Source of the DNA: Gemmatimonadota bacterium
Lineage (GTDB): Bacteria > Latescibacterota > UBA2968 > UBA8231
Direction: 5' to 3'
NCBI GenBank assembly: GCA_002712305.1
Contig: PATE01000087.1
Location: 1-23,970, forward strand
DNA length: 23,970 nucleotides
In this document: piece by piece, positions 5,929 through 14,212 of the stretch
Layout of the letters: every line of letters starts with the position of its first letter
Position numbering within the stretch: the stretch's first letter is position 1
Made by a program: the position numbers and the translations under genes
The notes under the pieces: model-generated
Seen by the model: only the letters and a program-made list of their open reading frames with translations
Databases searched by the model: none
What the model was told of the DNA's origin: nothing

Positions 5929-8151
5929 ATGAGTTTGTCTGACCGAGATCTTGTGGCGTCCTCGCTATGGACGGGAGAAGCGGATCGTGACCGGGTCTTC
6001 CACCACGCCGACCTGAGCGAGCAAGAGCGCCGAGCTCTTCATGGCTCAGCCACCGTGCAGATGCCTACCCACGTGATTGCGGGTGCATCGGTAGATGTAG
6101 CCTTCCACTTCTGCCTGGGGACGACCCAGCTCCCCGTGGGTGCCGGCCTACGCATCGCATGGCGTTGGCCCTTCGACTGGTCTGCCCCGCAGATGCAGGA
6201 TTCAAAGGCGCCAAATTTCCTTGAAGTGTCATCGCCCGATCACTGCGTTCTCGTATCGGACTTTGCCCGCGGAGGCGGTCTGAATCCGTGGCAGCACCAC
6301 ATCGACCTGCGGGTCACCGATGGGACCCTGCGCCAGGGCGACGTGGTCGAAGTGCACGTCGCAAACTGGGAAGCTCCCACGTTCCGTACGCAGGAGGCCT
6401 ACTTCGTGTTGCTGATCAGTCCGGGAGGGAATGACCAGTGGAGTCGGCTTGTCGACGCACCTCGATTTGAGATTCATAGCGGGTCGGTAGATCGTCTAGT
6501 AGCCATCGCTCCCGGTGACGGTGTCGTCGGTGAACGAGCGATCCTTCGCGTACGAGCCATCGACGCCTGGGAAAACGCAGTGCTCGTCGACGCCCCCCAT
6601 GTAGAGGTGATCGGCGCCGACATCGGTCAGCCCGTCCCGTGTGATCGATACCCGGTGTGGGAAATCCCGGTGGCTTGGACGACACCGGGTGTATATCGGG
6701 TGCAGGCGCGAATCGGCGATCACGTCGTCGAATCGAATCCGACCAGAGTACACACCCAGGCGCCGAATCATCGGGTATTCTGGGGAGACCTGCATGGGGG
6801 CCAGTCAGAGATCGGCTGCGGTGCCGGATCTCTCGATCATCACTACGCCTATGCCCGCGATGTGGCGGGGCTGCAGTTCACATCGCAGCAAGCCAACGAT
6901 CACTACATCACAGCGGAACTGTGGAAACACGTTCGCAACGTGACGCCACGCCATGACAGTTCAGATTTTCTCGCGTACCTCGGATGCGAGTGGAGTCCGT
7001 ACACGGAGGATGGTGGAGACCGCAACGTGATCTACCTGTCCGACGAGGAGCGTCTGAACAGATCCGATCGCTTCTTCGCCGAACTCGAACCGGACCCGAC
7101 CCCGGACCTCCGGCGAGCGCCCGAATTCCTTGGGGCATTAAGGTCGCGAGATGTGCTGCTGAACCTCCACGTCGGCGGACGTCCGACGAATCTCGAATTC
7201 CATGAACCGGGGATCGAACCCCTCTTTGAAGTTCACTCCACCCATGCAACCTCTGAATGGTTTCTCTTCGATGCCCTGTCGCGCGGATACAAGGTCGGTG
7301 TCACAGCGGGTACAGACGGCGTCATGGGACGACCTGGCGCGTGTGGCCCGGGCAGACGAGTGACACGCAACGTTCGCAATGGCCTCACGGCCGTCACCGC
7401 TGAAGACCTGACTCAGCGAGCCGTCGCCGCTGGTTTCTTTCGGCGCCACTGTTATGGCACAACGGGTGCTCGACTCCTGCTCGACGTCGTCGTCAATGAC
7501 GCACCCATGGGTAGCCAGATCACGACAGCTGGAGCAGTTCAGATCCATGTGACCGTAGAAGGCACAGCTGCGATCGAACGGATCGACTTCTTTTGCGGCA
7601 CTGAGATCATCTCGTCGCAGACGATGGCCGAGGCAGATGCGCAGCGCCTGCGACTGCTGTGGGGTGGAGCTCGAGAGATCGGCACCGCTGCGGCGCAGCG
7701 TCAATCATGGAAGGGCTCGCTGGAATTGTCAGAGGGTGTGATCCACGACGTGGTGGATGTGGGTCTGCAGAGTCCGAAGGATGAGATCACCCATCTCGAT
7801 CAGCGGGTCACCTTCAACTGTGCTACCGCCGGCAACGACATGGGGTTCACCTTCGAAGCCGAAGGATCCTCAGAGGCGATCTGTCGGGTGGTGACGGAGC
7901 TGGGCGATGCAGACACTCCGCTGTCTCAACTCAGGCAGGAGACGATGGTGATCGATGCGGGAGGTGTGAATCGGCGGATCGAACTCGGACCGGCGCCCTG
8001 CGAGAATTCTGCCATGTCCGTCGAGGCGACTTTCGAAGACCTGGAGCCTCCGACGGGAGAACACGCGTACTGGGTTCGCGTCACGCAGATCGATCGACAT
8101 CGTGCCTGGAGCAGTCCGGTGTACGCGATGGTGAAAGGTGATCGATCCTAA
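5929..8151 (+). CDS. DUF3604 family protein (PHP-like putative metal-dependent hydrolase)
   Basis: This 740-residue protein has an N-terminal beta-rich region (about 40-275) followed by a DUF3604 domain. The domain opens with FWGDLHG (284-290) and continues with DHHYAYARDVAGLQF, QANDH (Asp324) and GCEWSP (Glu354). Further on are LNLHVGG (His414), FEVHSTH (434-440), TAGTDG (Asp463) and CYGTTGAR (508-515). These histidine and acidic residues resemble the metal ligands of PHP-type phosphoesterases. A beta-rich C-terminal region (about 520-740) ends in YWVRVTQIDRHRAWSSPVYA. No signal peptide is visible. The family is found often in environmental bacteria with broad catabolic repertoires, and the reaction is mostly unassigned. 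The gene's TAA shares bases with the TAG of the convergent amidase. The start could be ATG 5929 or TTG 5935. Confidence 0.9.
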   Translation: MSLSDRDLVASSLWTGEADRDRVFHHADLSEQERRALHGSATVQMPTHVIAGASVDVAFHFCLGTTQLPVGAGLRIAWRWPFDWSAPQMQDSKAPNFLEVSSPDHCVLVSDFARGGGLNPWQHHIDLRVTDGTLRQGDVVEVHVANWEAPTFRTQEAYFVLLISPGGNDQWSRLVDAPRFEIHSGSVDRLVAIAPGDGVVGERAILRVRAIDAWENAVLVDAPHVEVIGADIGQPVPCDRYPVWEIPVAWTTPGVYRVQARIGDHVVESNPTRVHTQAPNHRVFWGDLHGGQSEIGCGAGSLDHHYAYARDVAGLQFTSQQANDHYITAELWKHVRNVTPRHDSSDFLAYLGCEWSPYTEDGGDRNVIYLSDEERLNRSDRFFAELEPDPTPDLRRAPEFLGALRSRDVLLNLHVGGRPTNLEFHEPGIEPLFEVHSTHATSEWFLFDALSRGYKVGVTAGTDGVMGRPGACGPGRRVTRNVRNGLTAVTAEDLTQRAVAAGFFRRHCYGTTGARLLLDVVVNDAPMGSQITTAGAVQIHVTVEGTAAIERIDFFCGTEIISSQTMAEADAQRLRLLWGGAREIGTAAAQRQSWKGSLELSEGVIHDVVDVGLQSPKDEITHLDQRVTFNCATAGNDMGFTFEAEGSSEAICRVVTELGDADTPLSQLRQETMVIDAGGVNRRIELGPAPCENSAMSVEATFEDLEPPTGEHAYWVRVTQIDRHRAWSSPVYAMVKGDRS

Positions 8152-9548
8152 GGCGCAGCCGAGGGAGACGGCCAGGGGGCGAGGGATTCGAAGGCAGCGG
8201 CAGCCCGCAGGACGGTTGCATCGTCACGCCAGCGGCCGACGATCTGCAGCCCCACCGGCAGCCCATCAACGAAACCGCAAGGCACCGACGCAGCGGGTTG
8301 GCCGGTTAGATTGAAGGGATACGTAAAAGCGGTCCAGCTCAGGTAGGTCGTAGGCCGTCCCTCGATCTGGGTGGGGTAGTCGAGACCCGCGTCGAAGGCG
8401 GTCACCGGCAGCGTGGGCGTCAACATGAGATCGTAGCCGGTCAGAAATTCGCGCCAACCGTGGTAGTATTCATCCCGTCGCAGATAGGCACCCGACAGAT
8501 CTGCCGCCGAGAAGGCGAGTCCGGCCTCGATGACACGCACGAGTCCAGGGTCGAGCTGATCACCCACCTCATGGAGTCGATCGCGGAAGGCCCCGGCAAA
8601 ACCGGTGGACCAGATCGTGTGCACGATCTCCCAGGGGTCGTCCAGACCGGGATGTGCTTCTTCGACGTGGCACCCCAGTTCACCAAAGCGTCGCGCTGCC
8701 GCTTCCACGACGTCGCGCACCTGCGGATCTACGGCGGCATTGCCCAGATCGCCCGACCAGGCGACGCGCAGTCCCTCGATGCCCCCTTCAACGGCTGCTA
8801 GATAGTCGCCCTGCCCCGGGATGGAGAAGGAATCGAGTCGATCGGGGCCGACGGTGACATCCATGAAGAGGGCTGCGTCGCGTACGGTACGAGTGATCGG
8901 TCCCGCGTGTGACAGCAGCGGTACGAGGCTGGCCGGATACTGCGGCACCAACCCCCAGGACGGCTTATGGCCGAAGGTGCCACAGAACCCGGAAGGAATC
9001 CGGATGGAACCGGCCCCGTCGGTGCCCTGTGCCATGGCCCCCAGGCCCACCGCCACCGATGCCGCCGCTCCACCGCTGGACCCACCAGGTGAGCGTCCGT
9101 GTTGCCACGGATTGTGCGTGGAACCGGCGACACGATTAGTGGAGTCCCCTTTCCAGCCAAGTTCGGGGGTATTGGTCTTCCCGAGCAGAACACCACCAGC
9201 GTCGAGCATGCGCTGAGCGAGGGGCGCATTGTAGTCGGGAATCCAGTCTTTGTAGAGCAGAGACCCACGGGTGGTCCGTATGCCGTCGGTGGCGGTCAGG
9301 TCTTTCAGCGTGAAGGGGATGCCCGCAAGCGGTGGTGGATCAGCGGTGCCGTCGAAGAGTTTCTCTGCCGCCTTCGCCTGGGCCAGAGCTTGATCGTGGC
9401 TGACCGTGACGAAGGCATTCAGCGTGGCGTCCACCGCCTCGATACGCTCGAGCAGTCCCTCTGCCACCTCGACGGGAGACAATTGGCGCGCAGCATAGAG
9501 TCGGCGAAGATCCGCAGCCGATAGATCGCAGAATTCGTCAGCACCCAT
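8148..9548 (-). CDS. Amidase-signature family amidase
   Basis: This 466-residue protein is of typical amidase-signature length. The catalytic triad is visible: Lys82 in TLKDL, a serine of GGSSGG (155-160) and the nucleophile Ser181 in DGAGSIRIPS. LLGKTNTPEL and NPWQHGRSPGG are also hallmark segments. The family hydrolyses amides to acid and ammonia; it includes GatA, but no GatB or GatC genes are present here, so a catabolic amidase is more likely. It acts in the cytosol. It is the last gene of the minus-strand operon. Its AGGAG ribosome binding site overlaps the TAG stop of the SDR gene 15 bases upstream, suggesting coupling. Its stop overlaps the stop of the convergent DUF3604 gene. Confidence 0.93.
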   Translation of the reverse strand: MGADEFCDLSAADLRRLYAARQLSPVEVAEGLLERIEAVDATLNAFVTVSHDQALAQAKAAEKLFDGTADPPPLAGIPFTLKDLTATDGIRTTRGSLLYKDWIPDYNAPLAQRMLDAGGVLLGKTNTPELGWKGDSTNRVAGSTHNPWQHGRSPGGSSGGAAASVAVGLGAMAQGTDGAGSIRIPSGFCGTFGHKPSWGLVPQYPASLVPLLSHAGPITRTVRDAALFMDVTVGPDRLDSFSIPGQGDYLAAVEGGIEGLRVAWSGDLGNAAVDPQVRDVVEAAARRFGELGCHVEEAHPGLDDPWEIVHTIWSTGFAGAFRDRLHEVGDQLDPGLVRVIEAGLAFSAADLSGAYLRRDEYYHGWREFLTGYDLMLTPTLPVTAFDAGLDYPTQIEGRPTTYLSWTAFTYPFNLTGQPAASVPCGFVDGLPVGLQIVGRWRDDATVLRAAAAFESLAPWPSPSAAP

Positions 9549-9563
9549 GGCGGTTTGCCACTC

Positions 9564-10337
9564 CTACGTGCGATCGAACGCGTTGTCTTTGGGCGTGAAT
9601 CCGTACGGATTCACCGTGTCGAACATGGCTGACTTGTGACCGCCTCCAAGATTGTTGGACACGCCATAGGTGATCCAGAAATTCGGTGCCTCGTCATCAC
9701 ACTCGATGAACGCCTGCAGCAGACCGGCCAGATCGGGGTGACTGTACCACAGCCGACCGAACTTCTCAGAAGGTTCACCCGACCCGGTCACCGAACCGAG
9801 ACGAACGACGAGGATCTTCTGCGATGCGCTCAACTTCGGCGCGTAGAATTGCCCGCTGATCTCCATCCATCGCTTGCTGACCCCGTAGAGACTGGTCGGT
9901 CTGGTACCAAACGGGTCCTGCCGGGTATCCGGATAGGGCGGGATCGGCTCATCGGGATCGAATCCGTCTCCCATGAAATCGTAGGAATGGACGGAACTGG
10001 TCATGTAGATGCGCGGCACATTCTCAGCGATGGCTGCCTGATAGACGCAGTCAACGAGCATGATGTTCAGCGGATCGAGACCGGCTTGCCAGTTCTCGTC
10101 GCGCGTGTTCCAGCCGTGATGTACCACGGCTTCCATGCCCCGACAGGCCGTCGTCAGCTGGTCCATCACACGCTCGCGATAGTCGTCCATCTGCTGTTTC
10201 CACGTCGTCGGCTTCTGCTGCAGAACCTCTTCCATCCGCGTGATGCTGATACCGGAGATGTCGTAGGTCTGTTCCAACTCCCGCTTCATCGCCTGTGCCA
10301 CGGTACCTTTGAACCCCGTGAGCAACACCTTCTTCAT
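9564..10337 (-). CDS. NAD-dependent epimerase/dehydratase (extended SDR), uronate-dehydrogenase-like
   Basis: From ATG 10337 the protein is 257 residues; a GTG one codon earlier is possible, but GAGG lies well placed for the ATG. The nucleotide-binding motif is TGFKGTVA (7-14), with the third glycine of GxxGxxG replaced by Ala. The catalytic serine region is YMTSSVHSYD (111-120) and the YxxxK pair is Tyr151/Lys155 in LYGVSKRWME. The short length, the VVRLGSVTG strand and the C-terminal YGFTPKDNA resemble uronate dehydrogenases (COG0451), which oxidise hexuronates to aldarolactones. Without a structural comparison, a generic sugar-nucleotide epimerase or reductase is the alternative. It sits between the small membrane protein and the amidase in the operon. 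Its stop codon is part of the amidase ribosome binding site. Confidence 0.88.
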   Translation of the reverse strand: MKKVLLTGFKGTVAQAMKRELEQTYDISGISITRMEEVLQQKPTTWKQQMDDYRERVMDQLTTACRGMEAVVHHGWNTRDENWQAGLDPLNIMLVDCVYQAAIAENVPRIYMTSSVHSYDFMGDGFDPDEPIPPYPDTRQDPFGTRPTSLYGVSKRWMEISGQFYAPKLSASQKILVVRLGSVTGSGEPSEKFGRLWYSHPDLAGLLQAFIECDDEAPNFWITYGVSNNLGGGHKSAMFDTVNPYGFTPKDNAFDRT

Positions 10338-10394
10338 CACAAACTACCCTCTGTTGTTTGCACACGGACTTCCGTGCGCACTGGTTTCAAATAC

Positions 10395-10661
10395 TCAGTC
10401 GATCCATTCGACACTGTGGGGCGTCGTATTCCCACACTGAATGGACTGTGTCACACCTCCGCTGATCGATCCACAGGCTGTCGTCGTCGCCGTTCGCAGT
10501 GCTTCCTCACGACTCGTGCCCGACGCCGTTGCGCAGTTCGTCAACCCATTGAAGGTGACGCAGGCACGACAGGTGTGTGCACGCAGCTGCATCGACGAGT
10601 AGGTCAGCGCCGCGAGAATCGCGACGACGATAATGATGCCAAGCAGGACATCTTTACGCAT
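10395..10661 (-). CDS. Small Cys-rich single-pass membrane protein, unknown function
   Basis: This is an 88-residue protein from ATG 10661, preceded by AGGA at good spacing. Residues about 6-22 form one hydrophobic helix after a short basic N-terminus (MRKD), so the rest faces the periplasm or outside. The soluble part has five cysteines (31, 34, 43, 63, 76), including CRAC, and two similar stretches, TNCATASGTSREEALR and TATTTACGSISGGV, which would fit disulfide bonding. I recall similar small proteins annotated as hypothetical in other environmental bacteria, but no function is known to me. Its start overlaps the end of the propeller gene by 8 bases, so it is translated from the operon. A redox or metal role for the CxxC is speculation. 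Confidence 0.75.
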   Translation of the reverse strand: MRKDVLLGIIIVVAILAALTYSSMQLRAHTCRACVTFNGLTNCATASGTSREEALRTATTTACGSISGGVTQSIQCGNTTPHSVEWID

Positions 10662-11637
10662 GGCTCGATCCTGAATCACCCGCGGTCGACGAGAAGTCGG
10701 AAGTGGCAGAGAGGATGCGGTAGTTGTCGTCGTCGTCGCAGGCCTCGTAGAAGAGTCGGGAACGTCCGTCGGGCAGATCGATGATGCACGGCTCGGAAAC
10801 CATGTCCCCGTCCCACTGTCCGCCGAGTTCGATCACCGTCACATCCGCCTTCTTCCATGCTAGCCCATCCTCTGATGTGGCAGAGAAGATACCGCCCCGC
10901 ACCGTGTCGCTCCATCCCGAGTAGTACATCCGGTATGTGTCATCGGCGAGCCGGATGACCTCCGGTGCGTACACGGAGAACGTCTCTCGGTCCGTTTCCT
11001 GCACGATGCGCACACCCGGTTCCTCCTCGAAGTGCAGACCATCGCTCGAAAGGGCGCTGATGATGTGATTCCCGGGCTCAGGTCCTGAGAGAAGGGGAAA
11101 GGTGTACCGGTGGAAGTACATGCGATACCCATTTGATCCCGGCAGAGGCAGTACGCGTGGGGTCCCATAGGACCAGGTCCCATCACCGAATCGCACGCCG
11201 TCCTCCACGGTCCAGTCAAGACCATCGTCAGAGCGGGCACTGAGAACAACCGTTGGCTGGCCGGGCGAGCGGGCCTCGAAATACATCCGATATCCCCCCT
11301 CAGGAAGCGAAATCACATCTGGGCAGAGTGTGCGCAGCGAAGCGTGGGGCTCGAAGAGATCGACGCGAACCTCCGGATCCTTCGTCCACGTCTCGGCATC
11401 GCCGGCAGTGGCGCTCAGGATATAGCCAAGGGCGTGTGTATCTCGTCGGCCTGGTCCCAGACCGGTGTAATACATCCTGTACCCACCCGACGGCAGGTGA
11501 ATGACATTCGGTGTCAGAATCCGCTCGGAGTCGAGGGGATGGTCCAGATCGATGGCGATCCAGGGATCCTTGGTGAAGGACACACCTGGATCTGTCTGTT
11601 GGAAGTGGACCTGTCTGGATGGATCACGGTGGCTCAT
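10654..11637 (-). CDS. Five-bladed beta-propeller protein (glycosidase/sialidase-like repeats)
   Basis: This 327-residue protein is built of five repeats of about 60 residues. Each has a strand pattern close to PxVIxLPxGGYRMYY (YRMYY-type motifs at 53-57, 116-120, 171-175, 235-239, and RLFYE at 294-298). Each is followed by an inner strand of the form ILSATSxDGLxW (about 73, 132, 193, 251, 308). Five blades match the GH32/GH43/GH130 clan, but the acidic catalytic residues are not certain by eye, so it may be a glycosidase, a phosphorylase or a non-catalytic binder. No signal peptide is visible. Its ATG overlaps the stop of the upstream GH32-like gene as ATGA, and its end overlaps the small membrane protein gene by 8 bases. 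This is tight coupling that suggests co-function with both neighbours. Confidence 0.85.
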   Translation of the reverse strand: MSHRDPSRQVHFQQTDPGVSFTKDPWIAIDLDHPLDSERILTPNVIHLPSGGYRMYYTGLGPGRRDTHALGYILSATAGDAETWTKDPEVRVDLFEPHASLRTLCPDVISLPEGGYRMYFEARSPGQPTVVLSARSDDGLDWTVEDGVRFGDGTWSYGTPRVLPLPGSNGYRMYFHRYTFPLLSGPEPGNHIISALSSDGLHFEEEPGVRIVQETDRETFSVYAPEVIRLADDTYRMYYSGWSDTVRGGIFSATSEDGLAWKKADVTVIELGGQWDGDMVSEPCIIDLPDGRSRLFYEACDDDDNYRILSATSDFSSTAGDSGSSHA

Positions 11638-13097
11638 GCTGGTCCTTCGCGGTGTTCGGCGAGGTCTTGTGCGACGAAGCTGAAAAGATCCGCCTGACGA
11701 AACTTAAACTCGAGCCGAATCTGTAAACCTGCTAGGGAGGATAGATCCTTCTCACGCCATCGGATCTTGTGACGAAGCGAATCACCGGTGAACGGGACAC
11801 AATCATCGAAGGCAAAACCGTCGATGGTCGCTCGGTGCAGGTCGGTGACGCGGACCTGCACCGACCCCTTGGCGACGGCATTGATGGCCAGGTGGCCACC
11901 CGGCCAGGACAGGGGTCGTGTCAGCACATAACTGTCCAGAGTCCTCGCTCGCACAGAGACGAACCCCTCCTTACGCAGGATCGCCACACCGATGGATCCG
12001 AGTTGGTCGGGTGTGTCGTGCGGCGAGGGGTGACCGGAGTAGTAGATCCTCCACTCGTCTCCAGCTTCCACAACACGATCACTGGACAGGATCATCCCTC
12101 CGTCCCAACAGCCGTCATCTCCCAGGGGCAGAAGTCGCTCTTCGCGGGGTGCCCGCTTCCAGTCGTGACCGTCGCGACTGAACACGAGTTCTACGTCCAT
12201 CGTCTGCGGATCTTCATAGAGATGATGGAGAAATCCCCACGACACACCTCCGTATCGAAAGCAGGGAAGCCCATAGAAACGGTGGCCATCTCCGGCGTCC
12301 GGCAGCAGCACGCTGGTGGGCATCTGATCCCAGGTCCTCCACCAGTCCGGCGCGCTCAGATGGGAGATCGCCCGCGTGTTCCCCCAGTGGTCTTCCGGGA
12401 ATTTCCGCGGACTCCCAAAGATCAGCTTGTTGCGTACATAGGAGACGAGTTCATCCTGGCTCTCGTCATAACTCATCGTCTGATAGCAGTCGATCCGGTT
12501 TTTGATGACCTGCTGATCTTTGTGCCAGTGTACACCATCCTCGGAAGTTGCGATCCAACTGCCGAAGTCGCCGAAGTACATGGCATACCGATGCTGCTTC
12601 AGAAATCGCGCCGGCAGTGTCCCCGGGTTTGTCGATGCACCACCGGCGACGTGCACGTGCGCCGTATGCGCCTCGTTGTCCCCCGTCATCACGATGTTGG
12701 TCTGCGTCATGTCTCCCCAGCCATGCAGACCGAACTCTGGCTTCTCGAAGGCGAAGCCGTCCACCGATTCGGCGAGAGCCACGAAGTAGCGGCCCACGGG
12801 GTAGTGGGCGGGACCCGGGTCCGTCTTGTTCAGCGTGTAGTAGATGCGCGTTCGATCGACGTGCGGATCGTAGAGGGCCCCGGGATAAAGTAGCCCAAAG
12901 CCCTGTTCCCACGGCTTGTCCGCTACGATCACCGGTTCGATACGACGGTGCGGCGCGTGATACACATGCGGCACATTGGCGGAACTCATGTTGGCGTCGA
13001 AGCGATTCTCGATGAGATGGTCGTCGGCCAACATCTGCGGTTCTCCGAGACCTACCACACGCAGACTCGGTGGCTGCGCCCGACCTGATTCGGTCAT
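11634..13097 (-). CDS. GH32-like glycoside hydrolase family protein with C-terminal beta-sandwich
   Basis: This 487-residue protein opens with PQMLADDHLIE (20-30), like the LFVDDxLIE start of many planctomycete-type glycosidase-like proteins. A propeller region of about 360 residues follows, with repeated strands such as SWIATSEDGVHW, ELVFSRDGHDW and EWRIYYSGHPSPHD. The C-terminal part (about 395-480) has LSWPGGHLAINA, VQVRVTD and the LSSLAGLQIRLEFKF strand, matching the beta-sandwich seen after such propellers. Related proteins are annotated as glycosyl hydrolase family 32 or as hypothetical, and the catalytic acids are not assignable by eye. No signal peptide is visible. It is the second gene of the operon, 48 bases after the PhyH gene, and overlaps the next propeller gene by 4 bases. 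The ribosome binding site is weak. Confidence 0.85.
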   Translation of the reverse strand: MTESGRAQPPSLRVVGLGEPQMLADDHLIENRFDANMSSANVPHVYHAPHRRIEPVIVADKPWEQGFGLLYPGALYDPHVDRTRIYYTLNKTDPGPAHYPVGRYFVALAESVDGFAFEKPEFGLHGWGDMTQTNIVMTGDNEAHTAHVHVAGGASTNPGTLPARFLKQHRYAMYFGDFGSWIATSEDGVHWHKDQQVIKNRIDCYQTMSYDESQDELVSYVRNKLIFGSPRKFPEDHWGNTRAISHLSAPDWWRTWDQMPTSVLLPDAGDGHRFYGLPCFRYGGVSWGFLHHLYEDPQTMDVELVFSRDGHDWKRAPREERLLPLGDDGCWDGGMILSSDRVVEAGDEWRIYYSGHPSPHDTPDQLGSIGVAILRKEGFVSVRARTLDSYVLTRPLSWPGGHLAINAVAKGSVQVRVTDLHRATIDGFAFDDCVPFTGDSLRHKIRWREKDLSSLAGLQIRLEFKFRQADLFSFVAQDLAEHREGPA

Positions 13098-13145
13098 GAC
13101 CCGCTCTCGTGACGAATTGCGCGACGCCCCCCCATCACCGAGGCG

Positions 13146-14036
13146 TCACGCCTGCTCCAGAAAAGTCTCTGGCCACTTGGGCTCGTAGCCACTCTCGAAG
13201 AGCCAGTCGAAGTCCTCCGGGACGATGTGCTTTCGATCCGCACGCAACTTGGCGCGCAGTTGCGGAAAGAAGTCCATCACACCCTCGCGTTGATTGGCAG
13301 GCATACCACAAGGCACGCCATTGGGGATCCATGAGTTGCCCATGGCTTTGCGCGGCACCGTGTCTTCATTCTGCCAGGCAGAATGGAGGGCGCTGCTGCA
13401 CAGAATCAGAAGCTGCCCACGCTTGGCCACGAAAGGTGTGGGCTCCTGCTCGATCCAGGGCGTGTCCTGTAAATCCGGCACGTGCTCAGGGTAGGCCGGT
13501 GCCTTCTCTGAAACCGGTGGCGGACGCAGACCGTGGACTCGCGGCAACATCCGCTTGTGCTCCGGTGTCAGCACATTCCCCCAATACTCCATGATGGGGC
13601 GGTGACTTCCGGGAAGGATACGCATGGCGCCCCGATTCACGGGAACGTCGTTGAGCCAGAACCACAATTCGGCGCGCATTCTGCGAGGTGTCGCGTCGAA
13701 GTCCTCGAGGGTTGCCTGGATGTCGGTGTGACAGCCCCCCGCCCATTGATCACGGATGGATCCATAAGGTGCTGCCGAAGGTGCCCGCGCGTGAGGGGCC
13801 AGGCCCCACCATAGATGCACACCATCGGCGCGCAGCACTTTCTTGGCCACCTCTTCGAAGAAAGGGTGCTGGATCACATCGACGTAGTCGGGGTCTGTGT
13901 AAGCTGCCTCCCCACTTGCCTGCAGCCGGTCCCATGCGTCTTCAGCCCGATCGAGTTCTTCGTCGGTGAAGGGTGTGTCGATGGTAACAGCCCCATCCGC
14001 CTCATACTGCGCCAGTTGTTCGTCGGTGAATGACAT
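13146..14036 (-). CDS. PhyH family Fe(II)/2-oxoglutarate dioxygenase, canonical motif
   Basis: This 296-residue protein starts at ATG 14036 with GGAAGG upstream; a longer frame from 14108 is less likely because its first 24 residues are unlike the family. Residues 1-30 show the typical FTDEQLAQYEADGAVTID opening. The iron facial triad is His103 and Asp105 in GCHTDIQ plus a distal His218 in SALHSAWQNE, with Arg229 as the likely 2-oxoglutarate anchor. LPGSHRPI (141-148) is the family's PGSH stretch. The family hydroxylates small molecules using O2 and 2-oxoglutarate in the cytosol; the substrate is unknown. It is the first gene of the minus-strand operon and is divergent from the pepF gene, so its promoter is in 14037-14212. 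Confidence 0.9.
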   Translation of the reverse strand: MSFTDEQLAQYEADGAVTIDTPFTDEELDRAEDAWDRLQASGEAAYTDPDYVDVIQHPFFEEVAKKVLRADGVHLWWGLAPHARAPSAAPYGSIRDQWAGGCHTDIQATLEDFDATPRRMRAELWFWLNDVPVNRGAMRILPGSHRPIMEYWGNVLTPEHKRMLPRVHGLRPPPVSEKAPAYPEHVPDLQDTPWIEQEPTPFVAKRGQLLILCSSALHSAWQNEDTVPRKAMGNSWIPNGVPCGMPANQREGVMDFFPQLRAKLRADRKHIVPEDFDWLFESGYEPKWPETFLEQA

Positions 14037-14212
14037 GCTTTCCCTTCCGCGCTTCTCAGTGGCGATGATCTCGACCGCATTATCGTGCCAGGAGCATCCT
14101 TCGGGCAAGGGAGAGCTGTGAAAAAGGAAGTGCTTGACCGTGTCCCTCGTCGGGGCCTAAATCCCTTTCACGTACTTGGGGGCCTCCCATTCACCAGAAC
14201 CAGGAGTTCTCG
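14037..14212. promoter_or_regulatory. Divergent control region of the PhyH-led operon and pepF
   Basis: This 176-base region must carry the promoter of the six-gene minus-strand operon and that of pepF. On the plus strand TTGACC (14134-14139) is followed after 18 bases by TAAATC (14158-14163), a weak sigma70-like pair. AGGAG at 14202-14206 is a good ribosome binding site for pepF. No clear operator palindrome was seen. Confidence 0.35.

Noticed and set aside
10360-10379. Hairpin between the SDR and small membrane protein genes
   Set aside because: The 8-bp stem has a mismatch and no T-run on either strand, and it lies inside an operon, so I did not call a terminator.
9636-10784. Long plus-strand open frame (382 codons) opposite the SDR, small membrane protein and propeller genes
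   Set aside because: Its product is Arg/His-rich without recognisable motifs, and it lies opposite three well-supported genes. It is a high-GC antisense shadow.
11769-12893. Plus-strand open frame (374 codons) opposite the GH32-like gene
   Set aside because: The opposite strand has clear propeller and beta-sandwich motifs; this frame has none.
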